Assembly (NCBI RefSeq): GCF_030285785.1
Contig: NZ_CP127247.1
Location: 992,001-1,056,000, forward strand
Length of the DNA stretch: 64,000 bases
Direction: 5' to 3'
DNA from: Parasedimentitalea psychrophila
GTDB taxonomy: Bacteria; Pseudomonadota; Alphaproteobacteria; Rhodobacterales; Rhodobacteraceae
The position numbers and the translations under genes were made by a program. Below are positions 16,626 to 25,761 of this stretch, in pieces; position 1 is the first letter of the stretch; each line of letters opens with the position of its first letter. Under the pieces are notes generated by a model, which saw only the letters and a list, made by a program, of their open reading frames with translations, ran no database searches and was not told where the DNA came from.

Positions 16626-17651
16626 ATGTCGAGCCTTGCAGTCGGGAATATAATGAACCAGAGTTTGGCACAGAAACCGCACGAACAATTGGCGGCCACC
16701 TTGAGCGGTGAAATGGATGCAGTGAATGAGCTGATCCGCACCCGAATGGCCTCGAAGCACGCGCCACGCATTCCTGAGGTCACCGCGCATCTGGTAGAGG
16801 CCGGCGGAAAACGGCTGCGGCCGATGCTGACCTTGGCTGCGGCCAAGCTGTGCGGATATGACGGGGTGCATCACCTGAAACTGGCCGCCACGGTTGAGTT
16901 TATTCACACCGCCACCCTGTTGCATGACGATGTGGTTGATGAAAGCGGCCAGCGCCGTGGCCGTCCCACTGCCAACCTGCTGTGGGACAACAAATCATCG
17001 GTCTTGGTCGGCGACTACCTGTTTTCCCGCAGCTTTCAGTTGATGGTCGAGACCGGCAGCCTGCGGGTGCTGGACATTCTCGCCAATGCCTCGGCCACCA
17101 TTGCCGAGGGCGAAGTGCTGCAGATGACTGCGGCGCAGGACCTGAACACCGGCGAAGACATCTATCTGCAAGTGGTGCGCGGCAAGACGGCGGCGCTGTT
17201 CTCGGCTGCCACCGAAGTTGGCGGCGTGATTGCCGGTGCGGATGAAGCGCAGGTCAAGGCGCTGTTCACCTATGGCGATGCGCTGGGGATCGCCTTTCAG
17301 ATTGCCGATGACCTGCTGGATTATCAGGGCGATGCCAAGGCCACCGGCAAGAACGTCGGCGATGATTTCCGCGAGCGCAAGCTGACCTTGCCGGTGATCA
17401 AGGCGGTGGCGCAGGCCACGCAAGAAGAGCGTGATTTCTGGAAGCGCACCATCGAGAAAGGTCGCCAAAAGGACGGTGATCTGGAGCATGCGATGGCGCT
17501 GATGGGGAAATACGACACCCTGACGGCAACCCGGAATGATGCCTATGGCTGGGCCACCAAGGCCAAGGATGCCTTGCGGGTTTTGCCGGATCATCCGATC
17601 CGTCAGATGCTGCATGATCTGGCGGATTATGTGGTCGAACGGTTGAACTGA
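16626..17651 (+). CDS. Polyprenyl (octaprenyl/decaprenyl) diphosphate synthase
   Basis: Trans-prenyltransferase that builds the ubiquinone side-chain from IPP and FPP. Both Asp-rich motifs are present: LLHDDVVDE (first) and IADDLLDYQGD (second), with GGKRLRPML and the C-terminal PIRQMLHDLADYVVERL. I use the ATG at 16626 (341 aa, MSSLAVGN); a second ATG at 16653 is possible. A longer upstream frame would overlap the divergent DUF2007 gene and is rejected. The chain length of the product is not decided by sequence. Confidence 0.92.
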   Translation: MSSLAVGNIMNQSLAQKPHEQLAATLSGEMDAVNELIRTRMASKHAPRIPEVTAHLVEAGGKRLRPMLTLAAAKLCGYDGVHHLKLAATVEFIHTATLLHDDVVDESGQRRGRPTANLLWDNKSSVLVGDYLFSRSFQLMVETGSLRVLDILANASATIAEGEVLQMTAAQDLNTGEDIYLQVVRGKTAALFSAATEVGGVIAGADEAQVKALFTYGDALGIAFQIADDLLDYQGDAKATGKNVGDDFRERKLTLPVIKAVAQATQEERDFWKRTIEKGRQKDGDLEHAMALMGKYDTLTATRNDAYGWATKAKDALRVLPDHPIRQMLHDLADYVVERLN

Positions 17652-17670
17652 GTGGGCTTTGAGTGGGCTT

Positions 17671-17737
17671 AGGGGGCGCTGCCCCCTCTTGACCTTGCAG
17701 GTCAATTCACCCCTGAGGTATTTTTAACAAGAAGAAG
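17671..17737 (+). repeat. Composite intergenic repeat: hairpin plus AAAATAC box
   Basis: AGGGGGC-GCT-GCCCCCT (17671-17687) followed by a 33-bp block at 17705-17737 that matches the minus strand of 5347-5379 at 31 of 33 positions, including GGTATTTTTAACAAGAAGAAG in part (17717-17737). It lies 20-86 bp downstream of the prenyl synthase and runs up to the pentapeptide gene. Confidence 0.75.
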
Positions 17738-17748
17738 CTGGCGGGGAT

Positions 17749-18516
17749 TTGGATTTGAGGGCGGCGCTGCGAGACACGATTGAACGCGACAATGGCTGCG
17801 CCGGTCAGGACCTCTCCGGCTTTGACTTTGAGCGGATCAATGGCGCGGAGGAGCTATCGTTTCGCGACTGCATCATCCGCGACAGCCACATCAAGGGGGA
17901 GATGTTGGCCGCCAGCATCTGGAGCAACTGCAGGTTCATCAACTGTCAGTTTATTGGCGCCGATCTGAGCGATGCGCGGTTTGACGGATCGGTGTTCTTT
18001 GAGGGGGCGACCACCCGTGCCACCGCGTTTCGCTATTGCGATCTGGGGCGAGCGCGTTTTGCAAACTGCAATATGGCGCTGGTCAAAATAAATGGCTGCG
18101 AGGCCTATGATGTGGCCTTTGAAGACTGCCAGATGCGGGGGCTGGATCTGGACAACACCAAGCTGGTGCAGAGTGCGGGCAAGCGAAGGTTCGCCAGCGC
18201 CCGCTTCAAGGCCTGCCAGTTGGCGGACGCCATATTTGACAAACTGGACCTGACCTCCTGTTCCTTTGAAGCCTGTGATCTGTCTTATGCGACGTTCCAG
18301 CAATCGCGGCTGGTCAATGCCGTGATGCGCGACTGCAACCTGCAGAGCATTGAGACAACGGATGCGAATTTCGCCGGGGCGGATCTGCGCGGCAGTGATC
18401 TGCACGGGTTCAGGCTGACCGGCCTGAAGAGCCATGCCGGCATGAGAGTCTCGGCGGGGCAGCAACATCATTTGCTGACCGGCCTTGGCATCGATGTCAC
18501 TCCGGATGGCGGTTGA
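17749..18516 (+). CDS. Pentapeptide-repeat protein, Qnr-like
   Basis: A 255-residue protein made of tandem A(D/N)LXX-type pentapeptides with central F/L/M/I from about residue 20 to 225, predicting a right-handed quadrilateral beta-helix. The C-terminal 30 residues (GMRVSAGQQHHLLTGLGI then DVTPD) follow the same pattern as the C-terminus of Qnr proteins, which also end in QQ..LL..LG. Qnr proteins mimic DNA and protect gyrase. This one is longer (Qnr is about 218), so gyrase protection is an inference. The start is a TTG at 17749 after a GGCGGGG stretch. Confidence 0.75.
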   Translation: MDLRAALRDTIERDNGCAGQDLSGFDFERINGAEELSFRDCIIRDSHIKGEMLAASIWSNCRFINCQFIGADLSDARFDGSVFFEGATTRATAFRYCDLGRARFANCNMALVKINGCEAYDVAFEDCQMRGLDLDNTKLVQSAGKRRFASARFKACQLADAIFDKLDLTSCSFEACDLSYATFQQSRLVNAVMRDCNLQSIETTDANFAGADLRGSDLHGFRLTGLKSHAGMRVSAGQQHHLLTGLGIDVTPDGG

Positions 18517-18532
18517 ACCGCAGGACTGATCA

Positions 18533-19354
18533 CTAGCTCAGTTCAGTTGCGACGCACCACCAATCAGAGTTCGCGGCACCGATATCGTAAGCTGCACGGT
18601 GGGCGGCTATCATAGTGGGATACAGGGCAAAGCATGTGGCCCCAGAGCCTGACATCCGCGCCAACAGCATATTGCCGGTGCACTTCATTTCAGACAGCAC
18701 TTGGTCGATTTGAGGGGCAATCGCCGCTGCTGGGACATGCATGTCGTTGCGCTGTTCGGACAGCCACGCGGCACAATCCTGTGCGCTGGAAAATTCGGGG
18801 ATATTAGACGGCATTGGCGGGTTGTCACGCCAGGCCAGTGCAGAAAAGACAGCGCCAGTTGGCACAGGGACGCCGGGGTTCACCAGAAGCGCCGGGAGTT
18901 TGGGCAGTGCAACACGGCTGATCTGATCGCCAATTCCTTGCATGCGCGACGCCTGTGCCGCCATACAAACGGGCACATCCGCCCCCAGAGAGAGGTGAAA
19001 CTCTTTGGCTGTTGGAAGACCCTGAATGGCAAGTGTTTTTAGCACGGACGCGGCGTCAGATGAGCCGCCACCAATGCCGGCCCCATGCGGCAAGGCCTTA
19101 TCCAGCTGGATGCGCCCGGACCACCCCGCCCCTGTCGCGGCCTGCCAGACCAGATTGCGGTGATCGGTGGGCACGCCCTCGGCAAATTCGCCAGACACAT
19201 CAATCGAGAGCTGGTCGCCCGGTGTTAGCCAAAGACGGTCCCCGACATCGGCAAACACCACCAAACTGTCGAGCAGATGATAGCCGTCCGGGCGCTGGCC
19301 GGTCACATGCAGAGTCAGGTTGATCTTGGCGGGGGCAAAGGCCTCAGCCGTCAT
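18533..19354 (-). CDS. ispE: 4-diphosphocytidyl-2-C-methyl-D-erythritol kinase
   Basis: GHMP kinase of the MEP isoprenoid pathway; it phosphorylates CDP-methylerythritol. Motifs: PAKINLTLHV near the N-terminus, DGYHLLDSLVVF, and the ATP loop LPHGAGIGGGSSDAAS. At 273 residues its length is normal. The start codon lies inside the 3' end of the TPR gene (11-bp overlap), so it is probably translated by coupling. Confidence 0.95.
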   Translation of the reverse strand: MTAEAFAPAKINLTLHVTGQRPDGYHLLDSLVVFADVGDRLWLTPGDQLSIDVSGEFAEGVPTDHRNLVWQAATGAGWSGRIQLDKALPHGAGIGGGSSDAASVLKTLAIQGLPTAKEFHLSLGADVPVCMAAQASRMQGIGDQISRVALPKLPALLVNPGVPVPTGAVFSALAWRDNPPMPSNIPEFSSAQDCAAWLSEQRNDMHVPAAAIAPQIDQVLSEMKCTGNMLLARMSGSGATCFALYPTMIAAHRAAYDIGAANSDWWCVATELS

Positions 19355-21065
19355 TGGCCAGCTTCAGCGGTTCGGCACCTTCATCGGCCAAAACCTGATC
19401 CAGGCCAATTTCAAGCTTGCGGCGAATGCGCTCCGGGTCGGCCTCGCTGTCGAGATCTTCGGGATCAACAAAGGAGAGCGCCCGCTTCCACTGAAATTCA
19501 GCCTCGCGATAGCGGCCGACGGCCCAGAACACATCGCCCAGATGATCGTTGACCACCGGGTCAACCGGCATCAGCGCCGCCGCCCGTTCCATCTGCGCGC
19601 TGGCCTCGCCGTAGCGGCCCAGACGATACAGCACCCAGCCCAGAGAATCCCGGATATAGCCCGAATCGGGGCGGGCTTTGACCGCGCGCTGGATCATGCT
19701 CAGCGCCTCGTCCAGCTTGATCTGCTTTTCGACCAGCGAGTAGCCCAGATAGTTCAGCACCTCGGGGCGATCCGGGTTCAGCACCAGGGCGGCGCGGAAA
19801 TCAGCCTCGGCGCGGTCCCATTGGTCCAACCGTTCCAGACTGATGCCGCGGGCATAGAGAATGAACCAGCTTGACGTCTTTCGCTGATCCAAAATCGACA
19901 GGGCGGTGTCATAGGCCGCAACCGCCCCGGCATAATCCTCTTGCTGGCGCAGCAAGTCACCCAGTGACGAATAGACGTTGGGCTGATTGGGGACCTCCCG
20001 TGTCAGCTGCTCGAGCACCTCGATCGCGGCGTCCGGCTTGGCGGCGCGGCGCAGCGCCTCGGCGCGGCCCAATTCAGCGGCGTGATAGTCGGGGTGACCC
20101 GGCTGCACCAGTTTGTAGGTGGCCACTGACAGATCGTAACGGCCCAGTTTCTCCAGCAGGTCGGCGCTGAGCAGGATCGAATCCATATGAGAGGGGCTGA
20201 GCACTGCGGCCATGCGGGCATAGACCAGCACATAGTCATTGGCAGCCTCGCCGCTCAGCGCCGAGGCCACGGTGTAGAACACCTCGGCAATGCCATCGGT
20301 GACCGTGGCGGCCTGAAGGAAGGGCAGCGTTTCATCCCCGGCAAGGCGGTCATAGATGACCGACAGCGCCGGATCCAGCTGGCTGCCAAAGGCGTCGGTC
20401 AGGAAGGTCATCGCCTGTTCATTGCGACCCAACTGCGACAGCACCTGCACCCGGGCCAGCACCGCGCGGCGGGTGATCTTGGACAACCGGCCATCGTCAG
20501 CCGCAAACAGCGCCTCAGAGGCGTCGAATTCGCCAATCGAGGCCAGAGCCAGCGCCCGGTGGTAGCGCGCGAACAGCCGCAGGCCTTCGTCCTCGGCGAC
20601 GCGGTCAAATTCGGCCAGCGCCTGGGTCACATTGCCCGCGCCGAGCTGGGCCCAGGCTGTCACCAATCCATCCACCAGCGGGCCAATGCCCTGTTTCTCC
20701 GGGTCGCGATCCAGCAGCGCCTGATAATCCTGCGCCTGGGCAAAGCCGCCAACCATCACCATATTGGCAATCTGGCTGTTGATACCGTCGTCCCACATGC
20801 GTTGCGCCACCGGATGCGCCCGTTTCAGCTGGCCCAGCGCCATCTGCGCAAACACCACGTTTTCCATCAACACTGCGTTCTGAGGATCACGCACCAGCGC
20901 CCGGGTATAGTAGTTGGCCGCCGCTGCAAAATTGCTGTCATAGGTCGCGGCACGGCCTGCCAGATAGGCACCAGCGGCTTCCTGCGCCGAGGCCGGAGCC
21001 GCCGCAGCAAATGCCATAGAAAGGGCTAAAGCCGCCGTTGCGGCGCGTCGGAAAGGAAAAGTCAC
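19344..21065 (-). CDS. Exported tetratricopeptide-repeat protein
   Basis: A 573-residue protein with an N-terminal signal peptide (residues 1-27, ending ASAQ) followed by TPR units throughout, clearest in the C-terminal half (for example NPDRPEVLNYLGYSLVEKQ and DSGYIRDSLGWVLYRLGRY). It is a periplasmic or outer-membrane-associated scaffold by family. The 11-bp overlap with ispE, a conserved arrangement in this group, says little about the job. About 200 bp of non-coding DNA lies upstream. Confidence 0.88.
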   Translation of the reverse strand: MTFPFRRAATAALALSMAFAAAAPASAQEAAGAYLAGRAATYDSNFAAAANYYTRALVRDPQNAVLMENVVFAQMALGQLKRAHPVAQRMWDDGINSQIANMVMVGGFAQAQDYQALLDRDPEKQGIGPLVDGLVTAWAQLGAGNVTQALAEFDRVAEDEGLRLFARYHRALALASIGEFDASEALFAADDGRLSKITRRAVLARVQVLSQLGRNEQAMTFLTDAFGSQLDPALSVIYDRLAGDETLPFLQAATVTDGIAEVFYTVASALSGEAANDYVLVYARMAAVLSPSHMDSILLSADLLEKLGRYDLSVATYKLVQPGHPDYHAAELGRAEALRRAAKPDAAIEVLEQLTREVPNQPNVYSSLGDLLRQQEDYAGAVAAYDTALSILDQRKTSSWFILYARGISLERLDQWDRAEADFRAALVLNPDRPEVLNYLGYSLVEKQIKLDEALSMIQRAVKARPDSGYIRDSLGWVLYRLGRYGEASAQMERAAALMPVDPVVNDHLGDVFWAVGRYREAEFQWKRALSFVDPEDLDSEADPERIRRKLEIGLDQVLADEGAEPLKLANDG

Positions 21066-21270
21066 CGGATCGAATGCCTCGCTATTTTAATTTCCAACCA
21101 CGCTAGGCGCTCGCAGGCGAGGACGCAATGGCACGCGTTGCCACCAAGGGCCAATACACGGTTTTTTGCCTATTGTGGCAAATAGCGGCGGCGGTTGCCC
21201 TGCCCGTATGGGTCTAAGCGCGGAGCTATTGCCCGGCGCGACCGCCAGGCAATGCATTCACGGATTGGCC

Positions 21271-22920
21271 TCACATGTTTGGATAGTTCGGGCCGTCGCC
21301 ACCCTGCGGGGTGACCCAGGTGATGTTCTGGCTGGGGTCTTTGATGTCGCAGGTTTTGCAGTGGACGCAGTTCTGGAAGTTCACCACAAACTCGGGCTTG
21401 CCATCTTTCTCGACGATCTCATAGACGCCAGCCGGGCAATAGCGCTGCGCCGGCTCGTTGTATTTGGGCAGGTTGACGCTGATCGGCAGGCTTGGGTCGG
21501 CCAGTTGCAGGTGGCAGGGCTGGCTTTCCTCGTGGTTGGTCATCGCAAAGCTGACGTTGGTCAGGCGATCAAACGACAGTTTCCCATCCGGCTTTGGATA
21601 GGTGATCATCTTGTGCTTGCTGGCCTCTTCGGTGGCCATCGCATCGTTCTTGCCGTGCTTGACGGTACCAAAGAACGAGAACCCAAGCAGGGTGTTGGTC
21701 CACATGTCCAGACCGCCCAGCATCAGCGAGGCCATCATCCCCCACTTGGACCACATCGGTTTGACATTGCGGACCTTTTTCAGATCGTCGCCAATGACAC
21801 CGTCGCGGACCTCACTCTCATAGGCGGTCAGCTCATCGCCGGAACGCTCTGCCTTGATCGCCTCAAAGGCGGCTTCGGCAGCGGCCTTGCCCGAGAACAT
21901 CGCATTGTGGTTGCCCTTGATGCGCGGCACGTTGACCATGCCCACCGAGCAGCCCAGCAGTGCCACACCGGGTGCCACCATCTTGGGCATCGACTGATAG
22001 CCACCTTCGGTGATTGCGCGGGCGCCGTAAGCAACGCGTTTGCCGCCTTTCAGCAGTTCCGCGATCATCGGGTGATGCTTGAAGCGCTGGAATTCCATAT
22101 AGGGGAAGACGTTCGGATTGCGGTAGTTCAGGTGCACCACAAAGCCGATGTAAACCTGATTGTTATCCAGGTGATAGATGAACGAACCACCGCCGGCATT
22201 GCCGCCCAGAGGCCAGCCCATGGTGTGGGTAACTGAGCCCTCTTTGTGCTTGGCGGGATCAATCTCCCAGATCTCTTTCATGCCAAGGCCGAATTTCTGC
22301 GGCTCATGGCCCGCTTGCAGGTCGTATTTGGCAATCACCTCTTTCGACAGCGATCCACGCACACCTTCGCCGAGGAAGACATATTTGCCGTGCAGCTCCA
22401 TGCCGGGCTCATATGACGGTCCCGGGGTGCCATCCGCATTTTTGCCAAACTCACCGGCAACAACGCCTTTGACTTCGCCCTTGTCGCCAAAGATCAGCTC
22501 GGAACAAGCCATGCCGGGGAAGATTTCGACACCCAGCTCTTCGGCCTGTTCCGCCATCCAGCGACAGACGTTGCCCATCGACACGATATAGTTGCCGTGG
22601 TTGCTCATCAGCGGTGGCATCGGGAAGTTGGGAATGCGGACCCGACCGGCCTCGCCCAGCATAAAGAATTTGTCGTCCGTGACCGGCACAGTCAGCGGCG
22701 CGCCCTTGGCCTTCCAGTCCGGGATCAGCGCATCCAGACCGCAGGGGTCCAGCACCGCGCCGGACAGGATATGGGCGCCAACCTCAGAGCCCTTTTCCAG
22801 CACCACAACCTCAAGATCAGCATCCAGTTGCTTAAGCCGGATCGCCGCCGAGAGACCCGCAGGGCCGGCCCCGACGATCACCACATCATATTCCATTGCT
22901 TCGCGTTCAAACTCGGCCAT
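21271..22920 (-). CDS. Electron-transfer flavoprotein-ubiquinone oxidoreductase
   Basis: Membrane-associated flavin/4Fe-4S enzyme that passes electrons from acyl-CoA dehydrogenases via ETF to ubiquinone. At 549 residues it has the N-terminal FAD motif VVIVGAGPAGLSAAIRLKQ (about 13-31), the central ETF-QO domain, and a C-terminal ferredoxin-like domain with CPAGVYEIV and NCVHCKTCDIKDP giving the four cluster cysteines. The protein ends GPNYPNM as typical. The start at 22920 (MAEFEREAMEYD) is plausible; M9 is an alternative. Relevant partner here: the acyl-CoA dehydrogenase at 37-38.8 kb. Confidence 0.97.
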   Translation of the reverse strand: MAEFEREAMEYDVVIVGAGPAGLSAAIRLKQLDADLEVVVLEKGSEVGAHILSGAVLDPCGLDALIPDWKAKGAPLTVPVTDDKFFMLGEAGRVRIPNFPMPPLMSNHGNYIVSMGNVCRWMAEQAEELGVEIFPGMACSELIFGDKGEVKGVVAGEFGKNADGTPGPSYEPGMELHGKYVFLGEGVRGSLSKEVIAKYDLQAGHEPQKFGLGMKEIWEIDPAKHKEGSVTHTMGWPLGGNAGGGSFIYHLDNNQVYIGFVVHLNYRNPNVFPYMEFQRFKHHPMIAELLKGGKRVAYGARAITEGGYQSMPKMVAPGVALLGCSVGMVNVPRIKGNHNAMFSGKAAAEAAFEAIKAERSGDELTAYESEVRDGVIGDDLKKVRNVKPMWSKWGMMASLMLGGLDMWTNTLLGFSFFGTVKHGKNDAMATEEASKHKMITYPKPDGKLSFDRLTNVSFAMTNHEESQPCHLQLADPSLPISVNLPKYNEPAQRYCPAGVYEIVEKDGKPEFVVNFQNCVHCKTCDIKDPSQNITWVTPQGGDGPNYPNM

Positions 22921-23076
22921 CAGGCGCTCCTTGGCTATATTTCGCTACCGGCGCCGCTGGGCGCAACTTTGTTTCGCGAATGATTAGCCACCACCAGATA
23001 CCAAGGTCAATCCGAACTCGACGTTTGACTGCCGTTGAAGGGTATTTTGAGACCAAAAAATGTAAAACTCCGCGCC

Positions 23077-23544
23077 TCAGCTGCGATTTTCCGTCTCCGA
23101 GTGATCCCCCATCAGGAATCTGGGCCCCTTGCCCTTTGTGGCGGCCTGATCCTGGGGGTTGTACAGGGCGCAGTTTGGCAGCGACAGGCAGCCACAGCCG
23201 ATGCAGCCATCCAGATTGTTGCGCAGCTGTTGCAGGGTCTCGATGCGCTGGTCGAGATGGGCGCGAAACCCCTCGGAGATCCGCGCCCAGTCCTGTGGCG
23301 TCGGCGTTCGACCGCCTGGCAAAGCCTTTAGCAAGCCGCCGATCTCGGGCAGGGAAAACCCGAACTTCTGGGCAATCATGATAAAACTCAGCCGCCGGAT
23401 ATCGGCGCGGTGAAAGCGCCGTTGCCCACCGCTGTTGCGCCAGGGCTCAATCAGCCCCTGGGTCTCGTAATAGCGAATGGCCGACACCGCCAAGCCGGTT
23501 CGGTCGGCAAGGGAGCCGATGGAAAGTCCGCTGGATGCCATCAT
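23077..23544 (-). CDS. soxR: Redox-sensitive transcriptional activator SoxR
   Basis: MerR-family regulator with an N-terminal winged helix (IGSLADRTGLAVSAIRYYE), a dimerisation helix, and the [2Fe-2S] cysteine cluster C114-x2-C117-x-C119-x5-C125 (CIGCGCLSLPNC). Oxidation of the cluster by redox-cycling compounds triggers activation. Two ATGs (23544, 23541) are adjacent. It is divergent from a VOC-family gene across 112 bp holding a SoxR-like half-site, so that gene is the likely target. Confidence 0.93.
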   Translation of the reverse strand: MMASSGLSIGSLADRTGLAVSAIRYYETQGLIEPWRNSGGQRRFHRADIRRLSFIMIAQKFGFSLPEIGGLLKALPGGRTPTPQDWARISEGFRAHLDQRIETLQQLRNNLDGCIGCGCLSLPNCALYNPQDQAATKGKGPRFLMGDHSETENRS

Positions 23545-23582
23545 CTGTCCTCTGTGTTCTGTGTTCTGTGGTCAGAAATACC

Positions 23583-23613
23583 TTGACCTCAAGTTAGGTT
23601 TAGAAATTACGGT
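23583..23613 (+). promoter_or_regulatory. SoxR/MerR-type promoter for the VOC gene (candidate)
   Basis: TTGACC (23583-23588) with a possible -10 TACGGT after 19 bases, the long spacer typical of MerR-family promoters. Between them is CCTCAAGTTA, identical to the left half of the SoxR box; the right half is degenerate (an ACCT-N6-AGGT dyad is visible). Confidence 0.5.
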
Positions 23614-23656
23614 GAGCCGGTACAAGTCAAAACATCACCCAACAGGAGGCCCTCTT

Positions 23657-24043
23657 ATGCCCGCAATCCTTGAACACTCCAATTTCACCGTCTCCGACCC
23701 GGACGCCACCGCCGCCTGGATGTGCGAGATCTTTGGCTGGCACATTCGCTGGTCCGGGGCCTCCAAGGATAATGGTTACACCGTCCATGTCGGCAGTGAT
23801 GACAGCTATCTTGCACTGTACCGGCCCGATGTCACCGCAACCGCCAAGGGATCCAGTTACACCACCATCGGCGGGCTCAACCACATTGCGCTGATTGTCG
23901 AGGATCTGGACGCCTCGGAGCAGGCCGTGAAGAAAGCCGGTTTCACCCCCGGCAATCACGGCGACTATGAGCCCGGAAGGCGGTTCTACTTTCACGACGC
24001 CGACCGGATTGAATACGAACTGGTGCAATATGAGGCCCCTTAA
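23657..24043 (+). CDS. VOC (glyoxalase/bleomycin-resistance) family protein
   Basis: A 128-residue protein with the two beta-alpha-beta-beta-beta modules of the vicinal-oxygen-chelate fold: ILEHSNFTVSDPDATAAWM...FGW, then GGLNHIALIVEDLD and a C-terminal FYFHDADRIEYELVQY. The metal-ligand-type His and Glu are in those strands. The ATG at 23657 is preceded by AGGAGG. Divergence from soxR suggests induction by redox stress. Whether it is a glyoxalase, dioxygenase or drug-binding protein cannot be told. Confidence 0.85.
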   Translation: MPAILEHSNFTVSDPDATAAWMCEIFGWHIRWSGASKDNGYTVHVGSDDSYLALYRPDVTATAKGSSYTTIGGLNHIALIVEDLDASEQAVKKAGFTPGNHGDYEPGRRFYFHDADRIEYELVQYEAP

Positions 24044-24164
24044 GCCCGTCAAATGCGCAATTTTACGCCAAACTCACCCTACAGGCAGATTTGACGGTCA
24101 ACAGACAGATCCTGCCCCTTGCATTTAGGGGCGGCTTTGGGTCAGGTGGATATCAACCCAACTT

Positions 24165-24202
24165 GGCGCCCCGTTGCAGATCGCATCGGGGCGCCGGTTT
24201 TT
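24165..24202 (+). terminator. Strong hairpin with T-run just upstream of greA
   Basis: GGCGCCCCG (24165-24173) pairs with CGGGGCGCC (24187-24195), then GGTTTTT. It is 120 bp past the VOC stop and 40 bp before the greA ATG, so it may end the VOC transcript, or sit in a greA leader as an attenuator. Confidence 0.8.
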
Positions 24203-24242
24203 AAATCGACACGCACTGTTATAGATATCTGGACCCAGTCAC

Positions 24243-24713
24243 ATGGACAAAATTCCGATGACCCCGGCGGGTTATGCCGCCATCGAAGTTGAATTGAAGC
24301 AACTGAAGAGCGTCGAGCGCCCTGCCATCATTCAGGCCATCGCCGAGGCCCGTGAGCATGGCGACCTCTCGGAAAACGCCGAATACCACTCGGCCCGCGA
24401 AAAGCACTCGTTCATCGAGGGCCGGGTCAAAGAGCTGGAAGGCGTGCTGAGCTTTGCCGAAGTGATCAACCCGGCGAAACTGTCCGGCACCATCAAATTT
24501 GGCGCCAAGGTCACTCTGGTGGATGAAGACACCGACGAAGAAAAGACCTGGCAGATTGTCGGCGAGTATGAGGCGGACGTGGAAAGAGGGATGTTGAACA
24601 TCAAATCGCCCATCGCCCGCGCCCTGATTGGCAAAGACGAAGGCGACAGTGTCGAGGTTCGCACCCCCGGCGGTCAGCGCTCATACGAAGTGCTGAAGAT
24701 CGTCTATTCCTGA
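24243..24713 (+). CDS. greA: Transcription elongation factor GreA
   Basis: Cleaves backtracked RNA in stalled RNA polymerase. At 156 residues it shows the N-terminal coiled coil ([19 protein letters not shown]...[20 protein letters not shown]) with the acidic tip DLSENAEY, and the C-terminal FKBP-like domain ([14 protein letters not shown]...[14 protein letters not shown]). The ATG at 24243 has no clear ribosome-binding site. The hairpin upstream may control it. Confidence 0.97.
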   Translation: MDKIPMTPAGYAAIEVELKQLKSVERPAIIQAIAEAREHGDLSENAEYHSAREKHSFIEGRVKELEGVLSFAEVINPAKLSGTIKFGAKVTLVDEDTDEEKTWQIVGEYEADVERGMLNIKSPIARALIGKDEGDSVEVRTPGGQRSYEVLKIVYS

Positions 24714-24741
24714 CCCCTCCCTTTGATTTTGAGCCTTGTTG

Positions 24742-25761
24742 ATGACCGGACAACACCCAGACCAAGACAGCAAACGCAGCGCCTCGGCGCGACTGTATGA
24801 TCAGCCACGCCCCGTCGCCATTACCCATGTCGAGATTTGGGCACTGGTGATCAGCGTCCTGTGGGTTCTGGGGGCAGGCTGGGTCGGGTTCTCCGGCGGT
24901 GATCAGGCGACGGATCTTGCTGGGTTGCACCAGTTGATGGCCATTCTGGTGGTGCTGATGCCGGTGCTCATGGTCTGGGTGGCGGCAATCACCATTCGCT
25001 CCAGCAAGGCGATGCGCGAAGAGAGCCAGCGCCTGCATGCGGCGATTGATGGGTTGCGCGCGGCCTATGTCATGCAACAACAGCTGAGCGCGGCCGGCAG
25101 TGAACCCTCGGTCAGCAAAAAACTGGATGAAATCGCCGAGGCCACCCGCAAGACCGAAACCACACTGGCCACCTTTCACTCGACCCGTCGCGATACCCCA
25201 CGGGCGGCGATTCCGACGCCAAAAGCCGAGCAACCCGCCGAGGATCAGGGGCTGCTGGCGCTGGGAACCACCGCCGAAGACATTGCCGCAACCCTGTCGA
25301 TGACCGATTTCATCCGGGCACTGAATTTTCCGGAAACCGCCGAAGACGAGGAAGGCTTTGCCGCCCTGCGTCAGGCGCTGCAGGATCGCAAGGCGGCGCA
25401 GATCATCCAGGCGGCGCAGGATGTGCTGACCCTGCTCAGTCAGGATGGCATCTATATGGACGACCTGCGCCCGGACATGGCCCGCCCCGAGATCTGGCGG
25501 CAGTTTGCCCAGGGTGCCCGCGGCCGCCCGGTGGCGGCTTTGGGCGGGGTGCGTGACCGGACCTCGCTGGCGCTGACCGCCGCCCGCATGAAGCAAGACC
25601 CGATCTTTCGCGACGCGGCGCACCATTTCCTGCGCCGGTTCGACCAGATGTTTTCCGAATTTGAAAGCGACGCCTCGGACAGTGAGGTTGCCGCCCTTGG
25701 TGAAACCCGCACCGCCCGCGCCTTTATGCTGCTGGGTCGCGTGGCCGGCACTTTCGACTAG
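24742..25761 (+). CDS. Hypothetical membrane protein
   Basis: A 339-residue protein. Two transmembrane helices lie near the N-terminus (about 31-50 and 70-90), then a coiled-coil (residues about 90-145), a Pro/Ala linker and a helical C-terminal domain (about 175-335, DFIRALNFPETAEDEEGF...). The start is the ATG at 24742 after two TTGs. It lies 28 bp behind greA and is probably in the same transcript. Its stop codon overlaps tail-to-tail the end of the IS481 remnant, so the last residues may have been altered by the insertion. Function unknown. Confidence 0.75.
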   Translation: MTGQHPDQDSKRSASARLYDQPRPVAITHVEIWALVISVLWVLGAGWVGFSGGDQATDLAGLHQLMAILVVLMPVLMVWVAAITIRSSKAMREESQRLHAAIDGLRAAYVMQQQLSAAGSEPSVSKKLDEIAEATRKTETTLATFHSTRRDTPRAAIPTPKAEQPAEDQGLLALGTTAEDIAATLSMTDFIRALNFPETAEDEEGFAALRQALQDRKAAQIIQAAQDVLTLLSQDGIYMDDLRPDMARPEIWRQFAQGARGRPVAALGGVRDRTSLALTAARMKQDPIFRDAAHHFLRRFDQMFSEFESDASDSEVAALGETRTARAFMLLGRVAGTFD

